Shown here piece after piece: positions 9,035 through 16,860 of a DNA stretch of 22,792 nt (the stretch's first letter is position 1; every line of letters starts with the position of its first letter). The position numbers and the translations under genes are program-made. The notes under the pieces were generated by a model. That model was not told where the DNA came from and did no database searches. It was given only the letters and a program-made list of their open reading frames with translations. The stretch comes from a bacterium (GTDB lineage Bacteria > B130-G9). The stretch covers positions 1 to 22,792 of the forward strand of contig DATLAJ010000110.1 in the NCBI GenBank assembly GCA_035527515.1. Direction: 5' to 3'.

Positions 9035-10651
9035 TCAGTGTGTCCGCTGCCACGCCACGATGCTGTCCCAATGGTCGGGCGCCCGAAACCGGAGGCTCTT
9101 ATCCGGTGTTATCCCGCTCGTCCAGTCATCCCAGTTGGTCCCAAGCAGGATGTTGCCGGCGCTACCTAACCTGAACCTGTGCTCCTGCATAGCTCGGGCA
9201 AGAGTGCTCAGGCTCATAGGCTCGAAGCCCATGATCCTGGCTGCTGTGAAGTCAACTGCAACCGGGTCTCTGCCGGCCACTAGAACACCCTCTCGGCGTG
9301 GCTGTGAGGCCATCGGGCCGTTCGCGTCTCCGCCAATAATTCCATCAATCACCGCGAAGAACCGCCGCTGCTTCGTATCTTGCATCTTGCCATCAACACC
9401 GGCGTAGAAAAAAGCGCGCGCTATGTCGAGCACCATCCGCCATGTCGTGTCGTTGCTCTCCCAATTGCCCATCCGCACGGACTTGTGAAGGAACTTCCTG
9501 TAAAAGGCGTCGATCTGTGGCTGTTCCGATCTGTGCGCCCCCCGCTCCTTGACGGGGAACAGGATCGGCAAAAGCCCCGAGGCGATCTTGGCGACTGCCC
9601 TACCTCTTCTGGCCAGCAGGCAATCAATGGCCTTCCGGACAAGCTTCGTTTTTATCCGCAGAAGCCTGTCCCTCTCGATCGGAAACTCATCCCCTCCCTC
9701 CAGCGCATCACCCACGCGATAGTGCGGCAGAAAGTTCTTGTCGGTGTTTATGCCTACGAAGTTCTTGAGGCTGAGCGTTACGCCGGTTTTCTTATGGGTC
9801 TTGAGCTTCGGCACTCCGATCAGAACATCACTCTCCAGCACTCTCTTCGAGAGGCAATACCTGTTGGTGGTCATGTTATGATGTGAGCAGGTCTCGCGAC
9901 GGTCATAATCCGACCCAAACAGACTAGAGAGCGTCTCTCCCAGCTCCGGGAACATGCTGTCCATGCCCAGGTCAACGATTACGCTCTCGGTCTCGAACGT
10001 ATCGACAACCTCCCTATCGACGACGAGCCCGTGCTGAATTGTGCTCCTGACTCGCCGCAGGTCCATCAGGCCGGTCTCGACGCGCGAGCTCTTCCTGTAG
10101 AACTGGGCTACTTGCTCGAGGCCGGTTTGCTGGATGAGCCTCTCGAACCGCGCGTTGAACTGAGGCGCGTCAGCAAACAGGATACGGCCCTCGCCCCGAA
10201 GCGCTACCTCGACGTAATCCGCTATCGCCCTGATGACGGAGCCGTGCGTCGCGATCGAGAAGATCGTTTCGGAGTTGATGTGGTAGTCCATGACGAAGTT
10301 TGGGCTGATGACTACCCGGTCGCCGGGCGTTACGATCTCTCGCAACGGGTTCCAGTTTGGCTGGTCGTAGTGCGCCTCGTCCAGTCCAAGCAAGCGGAGT
10401 GTCTCGCGGACGGCGGCATAGACGTGATTGGTCTCATCCAGAGCACCTTTGCCCTTGAACGGATACTCGGGATACTCGATCGGCGGGTTGAAAGGCGGGG
10501 TCGATGGGTAAGCAAGCTCCGGGTCCCTGAAAACCGCCACACGTTCGCCGTGCCCCGTAGGCGTCATTCTCTCCACGTCGTCCATAAACCCTCGCCAATC
10601 CCGCTCAAAAAAGACCCGCTCGCGGCGCATCAAGCGCCCTGGCCAGGGCAT
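9035..10651 (-). CDS. DUF362 domain protein in polysaccharide cluster
   Basis: The 538-residue protein carries the DUF362 hallmark GVPKLKTHKKTGVTLSLKNF at residues 279-298 (G-x-P-K-x-K-x-H then K-N-x-x-G). A second conserved region, VIDGIIGGDANGPM (434-447), is followed by VAGRDPVAVDFTAARIMG (458-475). No ferredoxin-type CxxCxxC cluster motif is present, so it is not one of the ferredoxin-fused members. The biochemical role of DUF362 is not settled; many members sit in envelope-glycan or redox loci. Three starts are possible: ATG 10651 (weak Shine-Dalgarno), ATG 10630 at codon 8 (AGGG about 6 nt upstream, best spacing) and ATG at codon 23 (GAGGG 3 nt upstream). It lies 23 nt after the GT-C gene and 15 nt before the PaaK-like gene. 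Confidence 0.82.
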   Translation of the reverse strand: MPWPGRLMRRERVFFERDWRGFMDDVERMTPTGHGERVAVFRDPELAYPSTPPFNPPIEYPEYPFKGKGALDETNHVYAAVRETLRLLGLDEAHYDQPNWNPLREIVTPGDRVVISPNFVMDYHINSETIFSIATHGSVIRAIADYVEVALRGEGRILFADAPQFNARFERLIQQTGLEQVAQFYRKSSRVETGLMDLRRVRSTIQHGLVVDREVVDTFETESVIVDLGMDSMFPELGETLSSLFGSDYDRRETCSHHNMTTNRYCLSKRVLESDVLIGVPKLKTHKKTGVTLSLKNFVGINTDKNFLPHYRVGDALEGGDEFPIERDRLLRIKTKLVRKAIDCLLARRGRAVAKIASGLLPILFPVKERGAHRSEQPQIDAFYRKFLHKSVRMGNWESNDTTWRMVLDIARAFFYAGVDGKMQDTKQRRFFAVIDGIIGGDANGPMASQPRREGVLVAGRDPVAVDFTAARIMGFEPMSLSTLARAMQEHRFRLGSAGNILLGTNWDDWTSGITPDKSLRFRAPDHWDSIVAWQRTH

Positions 10652-10674
10652 TGCGCGCCGAAAGACTCGACATG

Positions 10675-13032
10675 CTACCTCACGCTAAAAATATCTTGGA
10701 AGGCAGTTTGCAGCTGCTCATCTCCGCCAGGGAACCACATCACGCCGACACCGACCCTTAGACCGAACATCAGGGCCACAGAATCAACCTCAATTGTCTC
10801 TGGTTCCGTCTCGAAAACAAGGCACAGGCCGGTCAGACGGTCAGCCATAAACCAGTCCCGCGAAGTGCTGAGCTTGAATGTCTGTTTCCGCACAACCCCG
10901 TCGTAGGGCAGGTCAAAATCTCGACCAAACCACCGGCGACCGTCCAGCTGCCACTCAAGCCGCATCTTATGGAGGCCATGGTCAGGCGACTCGGCGCCCA
11001 AGACGAGCTCCACCTCGTTGACAGCAAGCGTTGGAACCGACAGGTCAGAATAGCAGAGCGATGCCTTGCCGTGAAGCGGGCGACCTCCAACTCCTTCGAC
11101 CTGTTCGGGCAGACCGAAACGCCGCAGCTGCCACCTATCGTCTAGAACGCCAGCATCCGGCCGGCGGGGCATGGACCATCGCCCAAGCGTTATATCAGTA
11201 TTCGCGAACTCCGGGCGCCAGCAATTCTTAAACTTCTCCCGGAGCAAAGCCTCGTCCGACTCGCTCCGCAGGAGCCGACCGTCCTGAAACACGAAACAGC
11301 GCATTTGCTCGGGGCTGGGCGGTTGCTCGCCCTTGGCTACGTCACAGAAGAAATCAGAGTATCTCTTGGCGGCAATCTGCTTCAGGTCGTAGTAGAACTC
11401 AATCCGCATGAGCGGCGGCAAGGCGCTGTCATCGGAGACATAAACAGTAGTGTTGTTAGGCAGGTCGGGAACCCGCGTCTTCATGTCCATCACCACCGCG
11501 TCCGCCTTCCAGGCGTCAGGGCGCCAATCGCTGCCCGTCCGCGAGAAAGTCGCAGCGGAGAACACGACGAGTAACACGACTAGGAGGCCTATCCTGACAG
11601 AGCGCCAGGCGAGCTGATTCAACGGCCCTCGCCAGCGAAAGACCCGAAACAGGGCGAGCCCAGGAATGGCCAGCAGGTTCACGACGCTCGCAAGCATGAG
11701 AAGCGCTGATCTGATGGACAGACCCTGCGCAGTAAGCGATTCGCCAAAGATTAGCCTCTTGAGCGTGATTCCCACCGATTGCCAATATGCCGGATCGACC
11801 TGGGAATGCAACTGCCCCGCCGCACTGCCAAACGAGGCAGGACCTAAAGCGCGATATGGCATCAGGAAAAAACCGATGATGGTGCACAGGAGCAGAACAT
11901 CAATGAGCACCGGGGCCGGCCGCCTGTGGCTGCTTGCGCGATGCGGCCTAAGTTTTTCAAATGTCGCGACATTGTTCGTGCCGGGCGCTGCCCGGCCCCC
12001 GATGCTACTCTGCGAAGCTGCGCTACTCTGCGAAGCACGAGACCTGATCAGCGCGGCCAGCGCGAGCGCAAGGCCGATGCTGGGGAGGTATGCATGCCGG
12101 TCGGAGGTGAGAGCGTAGAATGGAAACGGCAAGAGCGCCGTGGCAAGAAGCGAGAATCTGGCAAGTCTTCCTCCCTTTATGAGCGGGGCCATGACCATTA
12201 GTATTAGTCCCGGCAAGAACCACGGCTTGGCCGCCTTGACCAGCATCGAAAGAAGGAAAAAGGGCAACCTGTAACTCAGCGAGATTGACAGCACCATCCC
12301 CACATCCTTGTCGCCTGGCTTCGCCATGAAGTTGAGCCCAGCCGCGAGCCCAAGCGCAGCAACAAGCGGAAGCCAGTATTTGATGCGGCCACTAATGTAG
12401 CCCCAGAACGGCCGCTCCTTTCTGTCGATGAGAATCTCCCATGCGACCAAGAAAAGCAGCATCGATGCGGTGCTCTGTTTGGTCATTATCGCGATCAAAT
12501 ATACAAGTGCAGAGGCCCAGGGCAGCCGCCTACGGTCCCCGCCAGTGGCCTTCATGTAAAGAAGTAACGAAATGAGCAAGAGGCAAGTGCTGACCGGCTC
12601 TACCCAGTGGTATATGGTGCTCACGGCGTCGAAATGGACAGGCATCGACAAAAAAATCGCGCCGGCGAACACAGCCCACCACGTCTCATCCCTGAGTCGC
12701 CTCGCCAAAAGATAGATCAGAAAGCCGCAGAGCGCATGAGTGAGGATATTGATGACGTGATACCAGAACGGGTCTCTTCCGAGAAAAGTGAAGAAGACAA
12801 GCCAGGAGAGGCGAGGGACTGGCCGGTAGGTGTATGTCAACTCGGGATTGAATAGGGCGTGGTCCAGGTTGGCCTTGCTCAAAGGGCCAAGAAAATCGAA
12901 CGTATCGGCGCAGAAGTAGTACGAGGTGGTCTTGAAGTAGAGAAGCAACGAAAAAGCCGCAAAACACAGGAGGACAACGAGATGCAGCCGCCTCTTGCGA
13001 GTAGAAAACACTTCGTTCACTCCATTCGTCAA
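10675..13032 (-). CDS. TMTC/PMT-like GT-C membrane glycosyltransferase
   Basis: The 785-residue protein has about ten to twelve helices in residues 15-500 and a soluble C-terminal domain (about 500-785). YTYRPVPRLSW (67-77) and DPFWYHVINILTHAL (87-101), together with TSDRHAYLPSIG (309-320), resemble the YRPL, PFGYHLVN and ERYLYLPS signatures of TMTC-type and related GT-C mannosyltransferases. CADTFDF (41-47) is a candidate acidic catalytic loop. Residues about 331-373 are an odd hydrophilic insert between helices, encoded by palindromic and tandemly repeated DNA. The listed start is TTG. GTG at codon 8 (13009-13011) has GGAG 9 nt upstream and may be the real start. It is first in block B, followed by DUF362 and the PaaK-like enzyme. 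Donor and acceptor are unknown. Confidence 0.78.
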   Translation of the reverse strand: MTNGVNEVFSTRKRRLHLVVLLCFAAFSLLLYFKTTSYYFCADTFDFLGPLSKANLDHALFNPELTYTYRPVPRLSWLVFFTFLGRDPFWYHVINILTHALCGFLIYLLARRLRDETWWAVFAGAIFLSMPVHFDAVSTIYHWVEPVSTCLLLISLLLYMKATGGDRRRLPWASALVYLIAIMTKQSTASMLLFLVAWEILIDRKERPFWGYISGRIKYWLPLVAALGLAAGLNFMAKPGDKDVGMVLSISLSYRLPFFLLSMLVKAAKPWFLPGLILMVMAPLIKGGRLARFSLLATALLPFPFYALTSDRHAYLPSIGLALALAALIRSRASQSSAASQSSIGGRAAPGTNNVATFEKLRPHRASSHRRPAPVLIDVLLLCTIIGFFLMPYRALGPASFGSAAGQLHSQVDPAYWQSVGITLKRLIFGESLTAQGLSIRSALLMLASVVNLLAIPGLALFRVFRWRGPLNQLAWRSVRIGLLVVLLVVFSAATFSRTGSDWRPDAWKADAVVMDMKTRVPDLPNNTTVYVSDDSALPPLMRIEFYYDLKQIAAKRYSDFFCDVAKGEQPPSPEQMRCFVFQDGRLLRSESDEALLREKFKNCWRPEFANTDITLGRWSMPRRPDAGVLDDRWQLRRFGLPEQVEGVGGRPLHGKASLCYSDLSVPTLAVNEVELVLGAESPDHGLHKMRLEWQLDGRRWFGRDFDLPYDGVVRKQTFKLSTSRDWFMADRLTGLCLVFETEPETIEVDSVALMFGLRVGVGVMWFPGGDEQLQTAFQDIFSVR
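11960..12036. repeat. Palindrome, hairpin and 18-bp tandem repeat inside the GT-C gene
   Basis: Three structures lie side by side: a perfect 14-bp palindrome AATGTCGCGACATT (11960-11973); a perfect 7-bp stem with a 3-nt loop, GCCGGGC/GCCCGGC (11980-11996); and a 15-bp direct repeat GCTACTCTGCGAAGC at 12004-12018 and 12022-12036 (period 18). The segment keeps the reading frame and encodes ASQSSA-ASQSSI plus a basic, glycine-rich stretch. This looks like an in-frame repeat insertion into a loop of the membrane protein. Confidence 0.6.
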
Positions 13033-13559
13033 CTTCTCATTCCAATCATTCCAAAAACTCCAGCCAGAGCTGCTCCTTAACAGGCAGCCCTAAGCACTAC
13101 CCAAACTCAGCTTCGCGGCTCTCAGTTATCCAAACTCTACGACCAGCAAGCGCACTCCCCGACCGGGCCGAGGCGCTCTTGCCAATCTCTAGAACGTTAT
13201 CTTGCCGCTCAATATATGGCAATAGAAGAGCTTAGCCTAACGCTGTCCACGTGAGGTTTGGATTCTATCTTCTGTCATAGCTTTTTATGGTCTTGAGAGT
13301 TGTGCTGACTGATAGCCGGCGTGCCACTGCGCGGTTTGGAAAGTGCGTGGGCGTGCTACCCAAGCCGGCGATGAGCGATACTACCGCGCTCTTAAGGGCA
13401 AGATGTAGAGATGTAGAGCGCAATCGGGCGCTCTTGACAGCATCGACAGAAGCGCCGAATATCGTTCAGATAGACTGCGAGCATCGTGAGATTAGTTCGG
13501 CCATCAAAAAATGCTTCCCAAGGCCGACAATCAGCCGGATGCCCGCTAAATAGATTGAT
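13033..13559. other. 527-bp intergenic region, no convincing gene
   Basis: This is the gap between the divergent GT-C gene and tRNA-Leu. Short open frames exist (for example 13287-13553 on the plus strand), but their products are low-complexity and Arg/Ala-rich with no recognisable fold. A perfect TTGACA lies at 13434-13439, about 120 nt before the tRNA, with only a poor -10 partner (GAATAT after 17 nt). A short direct repeat AGATGTAG occurs twice near 13401-13416. I see no RNA family here. Confidence 0.5.
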
Positions 13560-13645
13560 GCCGAAGTGGCGGAACTGGTAGACGCGCTAGGTTCAGGACC
13601 TAGTGTGTAATTGCGCACGTGGGGGTTCGAGTCCCCCCTTCGGCA
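13560..13645 (+). tRNA. tRNA-Leu (anticodon CAG)
   Basis: This is a class II tRNA of 86 nt. Acceptor arm GCCGAAG (13560-13566) pairs with CTTCGGC (13638-13644), with discriminator A at 13645. The anticodon stem CTAGG/CCTAG encloses TTCAGGA, giving anticodon CAG at 13594-13596, which reads CUG. The long variable arm GTGTG-taatt-g-CGCAC is typical of leucine tRNA. The T arm GGGGGTTCGAGTCCCCC is intact. The terminal CCA is not encoded, so it must be added by the nucleotidyltransferase. The type II restriction-modification pair begins 85 nt downstream on the other strand. Confidence 0.97.
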
Positions 13646-13730
13646 CATTTCGGCGAGGGGCGGCGACGTGAAGCTGACTAGCCTGGGACGGTGCTTGAAG
13701 TAAAAGGCCGCTGTCCAATACACACACGGG

Positions 13731-14843
13731 CTAGTCACTGCTCGGGCCGATGAAATCCTCAAGAGGAACCGTGCTCAGCTCTCGCTCAAGGAACTTACCT
13801 ATTCGGCTTTGCTTCATCTTCAAGAGCTTGTGCTCAAAGCCCAACACGCGGTTCAATTCCTGAGCAACTTCCCGGGGCCAATATCCAGCGCTCATCTGTA
13901 TGATGCAGGCGCCTATCTCTCTCGCCAGACGTTCAATGCTGCTGTTCGGACCGATACGGTCAACGATAATGATCGTCGCCATGTAGTGCGCAGAACCGCC
14001 TATCTCAATCTCGCGCTCGAATCGTGTCACCTTATCTAGTGAGATCTCAGGATTCCCACGGCCAATGAAGCCTATGTCAAAGCGCACGCCCTTGCCCGCT
14101 TGATACAACAGCGTTGCATCGCTCTCGCGCCGCTTGTCTTTTGAAGACAACCAGAACACGCCGTCGAATTCATCCGGCGGACAGGTGACGAACTTGAACC
14201 CCAGGATGTGAAGCAGAGAACCAAGAATCAGCTTCTCGAATAGCTTGCCATAGGCTGATTTGTCGGACCCACGAATCGCCAAAGTCTGGGACCCAATCGT
14301 GTTGAGAAGATATGTCATGGCCAGCCAATTGATCTCCGCTCGAACACCAGAATCGATCGCTAAGCTGCCACGCAATTGCCCACTGCGTTCCGTATGCTTC
14401 TCGATTGTTTGCCGGCAGGTCTCGATGTAACGGTCTCGATATCTCTTAAGCGCATCCGGATTGTCCCTCAAAACATTCTGGAAGCCTTTGTCTGTCAGGC
14501 CGAGAACCCATTGAGCTAGCCATCTTTCTGCCTTGCTAGGAGCGCCCGCCCCAAGAATGGTCGTGGCCAGATGAGGCAATTCACTGATGAAGCTGTTAGA
14601 TAGAGCCAAGCCCTTAAGAAAGAGATCGACCGTTGCGAGATTGATCGCAACAATGCGGCGCCGCGTCAAAACCTCGGTCGAGTCCCGGATGTTGTGCCCA
14701 GTTAGAACATCAAGCACAACTCCCCGCACCACGTCTAAACCTATTTCTCGAACTAAGTCGGTCCCGCTAGCTGAAAGTAGCTTCAGTCCGGCAGGTGTCA
14801 TTAGTTCGCTGAGACTTTTTACCTCAGATGTTCCTTTCGGCAT
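13731..14843 (-). CDS. Type II restriction endonuclease, probably CfrBI family
   Basis: The 370-residue protein lies 8 nt downstream of a beta-class DNA methyltransferase on the same strand, the classic arrangement of a type II restriction-modification pair. The middle segments WVLGLTDKGFQNVLRDN (residues about 111-127) and TLAIRGSDKSAYGKLFEKLI resemble, from memory, the CfrBI-type endonucleases (Pfam RE_CfrBI), which cut CCWWGG. I cannot verify the match by search. Acidic and lysine residues in DEFDGVFWLSSKDKRRESDA and the following RFDIGF could form a PD-(D/E)xK-type site, but I do not assign catalytic residues firmly. GTGAGGA just before the ATG is a good Shine-Dalgarno. Together the pair should protect against foreign DNA. 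The specificity is inferred from family only. Confidence 0.72.
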   Translation of the reverse strand: MPKGTSEVKSLSELMTPAGLKLLSASGTDLVREIGLDVVRGVVLDVLTGHNIRDSTEVLTRRRIVAINLATVDLFLKGLALSNSFISELPHLATTILGAGAPSKAERWLAQWVLGLTDKGFQNVLRDNPDALKRYRDRYIETCRQTIEKHTERSGQLRGSLAIDSGVRAEINWLAMTYLLNTIGSQTLAIRGSDKSAYGKLFEKLILGSLLHILGFKFVTCPPDEFDGVFWLSSKDKRRESDATLLYQAGKGVRFDIGFIGRGNPEISLDKVTRFEREIEIGGSAHYMATIIIVDRIGPNSSIERLAREIGACIIQMSAGYWPREVAQELNRVLGFEHKLLKMKQSRIGKFLERELSTVPLEDFIGPSSD

Positions 14844-14851
14844 ATCCTCAC

Positions 14852-16180
14852 TCAGAAAAGGATGTCTTCTGTCTCAATTGGCGGACAGTTTATGGTCAGC
14901 ACCTGCCCGGCTTCTTTGCCGAGCCAATTCTTGGCCTCTTCACGAATGATGTCGATATAATCTGGGCTCAACTCGATTAGCACAAACCGGCGCCCCAGTT
15001 TTGCGGCAGCCTTGCCAACTGTGCCGATCCCCGCGAATGGGTCTAGCACTGCGTCGTCTTTGAACGAGTAATATGTAATGACTCTCTCAGCTAGTTCAAC
15101 TGGAAAGACGGCGGGGTGCCGTCTGTCGTGTGCGGGCTTGATTCTCCAGACATTCGTTCGCTCATAACCGTCACCAATGCGGGACGCTCTGACTGACCCG
15201 GGTTCTGGGTGAGTCCGGATGTTCCAGTCAATCAACTTCGCAGAGTGCTTGCGATAAACCAGCACGTATTCCGTCACCGGGACGGGCTTATATTGAAGTG
15301 GATTTCTGTCGGCTGCAAATCGCCTCCCTCGACCAGTTGCCCAACCGGCGCCTTCCGGCTTCACCCAGATGATGTCATCTATGAAGTCGTATCCCTCATC
15401 GATGAAAACCCTATGTAGGTCAAATGGCAGTGCGATTCGGCGCGAAGACTGATTCCGGCTGGTCCGTCTTATGAGAACCGGCGACACGTTCATGACAAAG
15501 AAGCGGCCCTCGGACAAGACGCGATGAGTGTTCCGTATCACCTTGCGGATCTTGAGAAGATAGTCTTCGTAGGAGATGTAATCGGTGTACTCAGGCCGAG
15601 CGTTGAAGTAGGGCGGCGAAGTGAAGGCGAGATCGATGCAGCCAGCAGGCAGGTCTTGCAGTATCTCTTCGCTGTCACCTAGAGCGATTGTGCTGCGCAA
15701 AGATGAACGAAAGCGTATCTGCTTGGTGCGGTCTGTTGATTCTCTGTGGACGTCCTCATTTCTCCCAAGAAGGCAGGCCTCCAACACCGAAGGCGAGGTT
15801 GACTTGTCTTCGAGAACCAGCGACGTGCGAGCGTCTATGACAACCTCGCCAATACGCTGACCGGTTGACCTGTTCAGGAGGGCTGTGCGCCAGACGTGAT
15901 AGCGATCGTCTATTTCCGGCAGACCGAAATCAACAGCGTTCTGTAGCTGGGCGTTCTCGAGCCAGCCCGATGCGACCTCTTTCGCAGACTGGACATCAAG
16001 AACAGCGTACTTCCTCTGCTCTGCTACCGTTGCTCTTCTCGGCATTTCTCTCACCCCTATTCCAGCATGTAATATAAGCCAGCTCCGCATCAGGTCAAGC
16101 AATTGCTGACTGGCCTTCATGGTGATGCCGATGAGGTCCTTCCGGTGTGCCGGGCAGGGCAAAAGCCTATTCATCCGCAA
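14852..16180 (-). CDS. Type II beta-class DNA methyltransferase (probably N4-cytosine)
   Basis: The 442-residue protein has catalytic motif IV TSPPY at residues 187-191 and the SAM-binding motif [12 protein letters not shown] at 380-390. That order, IV before I, defines the beta class. SPPY is commonly found in N4-cytosine enzymes, and CfrBI-type partners are N4C, so this is the favoured call; N6-adenine remains possible. The first 150 residues are an extra domain not needed for methylation and not recognised. The listed start is TTG (16180). ATG at codon 3 (16174) and ATG at codon 21 (16120) are alternatives, and none has a strong Shine-Dalgarno. It is upstream of the endonuclease, so protection is made first. 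No controller (C) protein gene is visible. Confidence 0.9.
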   Translation of the reverse strand: MRMNRLLPCPAHRKDLIGITMKASQQLLDLMRSWLILHAGIGVREMPRRATVAEQRKYAVLDVQSAKEVASGWLENAQLQNAVDFGLPEIDDRYHVWRTALLNRSTGQRIGEVVIDARTSLVLEDKSTSPSVLEACLLGRNEDVHRESTDRTKQIRFRSSLRSTIALGDSEEILQDLPAGCIDLAFTSPPYFNARPEYTDYISYEDYLLKIRKVIRNTHRVLSEGRFFVMNVSPVLIRRTSRNQSSRRIALPFDLHRVFIDEGYDFIDDIIWVKPEGAGWATGRGRRFAADRNPLQYKPVPVTEYVLVYRKHSAKLIDWNIRTHPEPGSVRASRIGDGYERTNVWRIKPAHDRRHPAVFPVELAERVITYYSFKDDAVLDPFAGIGTVGKAAAKLGRRFVLIELSPDYIDIIREEAKNWLGKEAGQVLTINCPPIETEDILF

Positions 16181-16186
16181 AGCGAC

Positions 16187-16215
16187 TTGACACGCTTACT
16201 GATTTGTGTTTAACT
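16187..16215 (+). promoter_or_regulatory. Candidate promoter for the GNAT-racemase operon
   Basis: A perfect TTGACA (16187-16192) is followed after 17 nt by TTAACT (16210-16215), a 3/6 -10 match. It lies just upstream of the divergent methyltransferase start and would give a 5' leader of about 140-210 nt. That leader contains a hairpin at 16237-16253 (GC-t-TCCC/GGGAGC). Confidence 0.3.
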
Positions 16216-16261
16216 AAAAGGGAGGGTCAAATTTGCGCTTCCCCAGAGGGAGCCTCTTAAT

Positions 16262-16405
16262 GGTTAGCGTTCTTTGGTGGGGAAACGGCTTCTTTTGGCG
16301 CCAAATAGATATAAGTTGAAATGATGCAATTATTTGATGAACAAGGTTAGGAGGGTTTTATCCACAACGTTAACCAATCCGAGATACCACAAAGCGACGT
16401 TAACC
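16262..16405. repeat. Repeated AACGTTAACC-like motif upstream of GNAT
   Basis: AACGTTAACC occurs at 16366-16375, and the nine bases ACGTTAACC recur at 16397-16405, exactly 30 nt later. An inverted one-mismatch copy, GGTTAGCGTT, lies at 16262-16271. Equal spacing of about three helical turns could suit an operator. The two direct copies also fall in a possible N-terminal extension of the GNAT frame (both encode Val-Asn), so the pattern may be coincidental. Confidence 0.3.
16349..16362 (+). promoter_or_regulatory. Strong Shine-Dalgarno placed before an in-frame ATC codon
   Basis: AGGAGGG at 16349-16355 is the best ribosome-binding site upstream of the GNAT gene. Four T follow, then ATC at 16360-16362. 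From that codon the frame is open and continuous with the GNAT frame. The in-frame stop TAG is at 16348-16350, overlapping the Shine-Dalgarno. No ATG, GTG or TTG lies at a suitable distance, so ATC may act as the start codon. Confidence 0.45.
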
Positions 16406-16431
16406 TAGAAGTTCCTGAGCTTCAGATCCTC

Positions 16432-16860
16432 GTGATAAAAAAGGACGAGGATTTTCCTGCATATCTAGACCGGCAGAAGCTTGCGGGGTTTCTCCACAAG
16501 AGCCTCAAGCCCTTCGAAGACCCGGTATCTGATATTGATAGCGGCATTGACTATGCTCTTTCGTCCGAACCTGGTAGGGGCGGTTTCGTCCTGATTGCCG
16601 AGTCTGCCGGTCACCTGGCGGGTGCACTTGTAATGCTGCGAACGGGCATGAAGGGCTACGTGCCTGAGAACTTGCTTCTGTTTGTAGCAGTGGCGCCATC
16701 AATGCGTGGCAAGGGCATTGGAGCGATGCTGGTCAGGAAAGGGGTCCAGATCAGCGATGGAGACATCAAGCTACACGTTGAGCACGCCAATCCAGCCAAG
16801 CGGCTCTATTATCGACTCGGGTTCACAAGCAAATATGCCGAGATGAGGTATATCAAGTGA
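16432..16860 (+). CDS. GNAT-family N-acetyltransferase
   Basis: The 142-residue protein (166 residues if it starts at ATC 16360) has the acetyl-CoA-binding motif A VAVAPSMRGKGIG at residues 85-97, with the R-G-x-G-x-G pyrophosphate loop. The usual C-terminal beta-alpha-beta segment follows, HVEHANPAKRLYYRLGF (115-131). GNAT enzymes transfer an acetyl group from acetyl-CoA to a primary amine. The GTG start at 16432 has no clear Shine-Dalgarno and leaves the first beta strand (ELQILVIKKDEDF) split, so the true N-terminus is probably upstream. It overlaps the racemase start by 4 nt (GTGA), indicating translational coupling. The substrate is unknown; an amino acid made or recycled by the coupled racemase is the simplest idea. 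Confidence 0.85.
   Translation: MIKKDEDFPAYLDRQKLAGFLHKSLKPFEDPVSDIDSGIDYALSSEPGRGGFVLIAESAGHLAGALVMLRTGMKGYVPENLLLFVAVAPSMRGKGIGAMLVRKGVQISDGDIKLHVEHANPAKRLYYRLGFTSKYAEMRYIK

Noticed and set aside
13434-13462. Perfect TTGACA upstream of tRNA-Leu
   Set aside because: The -10 partner (GAATAT) matches only 3/6 and the site is about 100 nt from the tRNA, so it is too weak to call.
13287-13553. 88-residue plus-strand open frame before the tRNA
   Set aside because: Its composition is unlike the neighbouring proteins, there is no Shine-Dalgarno and no motif.
13675-13737. 9-bp inverted repeat TGACTAGCC/GGCTAGTCA after the endonuclease gene
   Set aside because: The loop is 45 nt and no T-run follows on the minus strand, so it is not a credible terminator; one arm overlaps the stop codon.
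13466-13762. Open frame on the minus strand covering the tRNA-Leu gene
   Set aside because: It is the antisense of a well-formed tRNA and has no recognisable fold; tRNA complements often yield such spurious frames.
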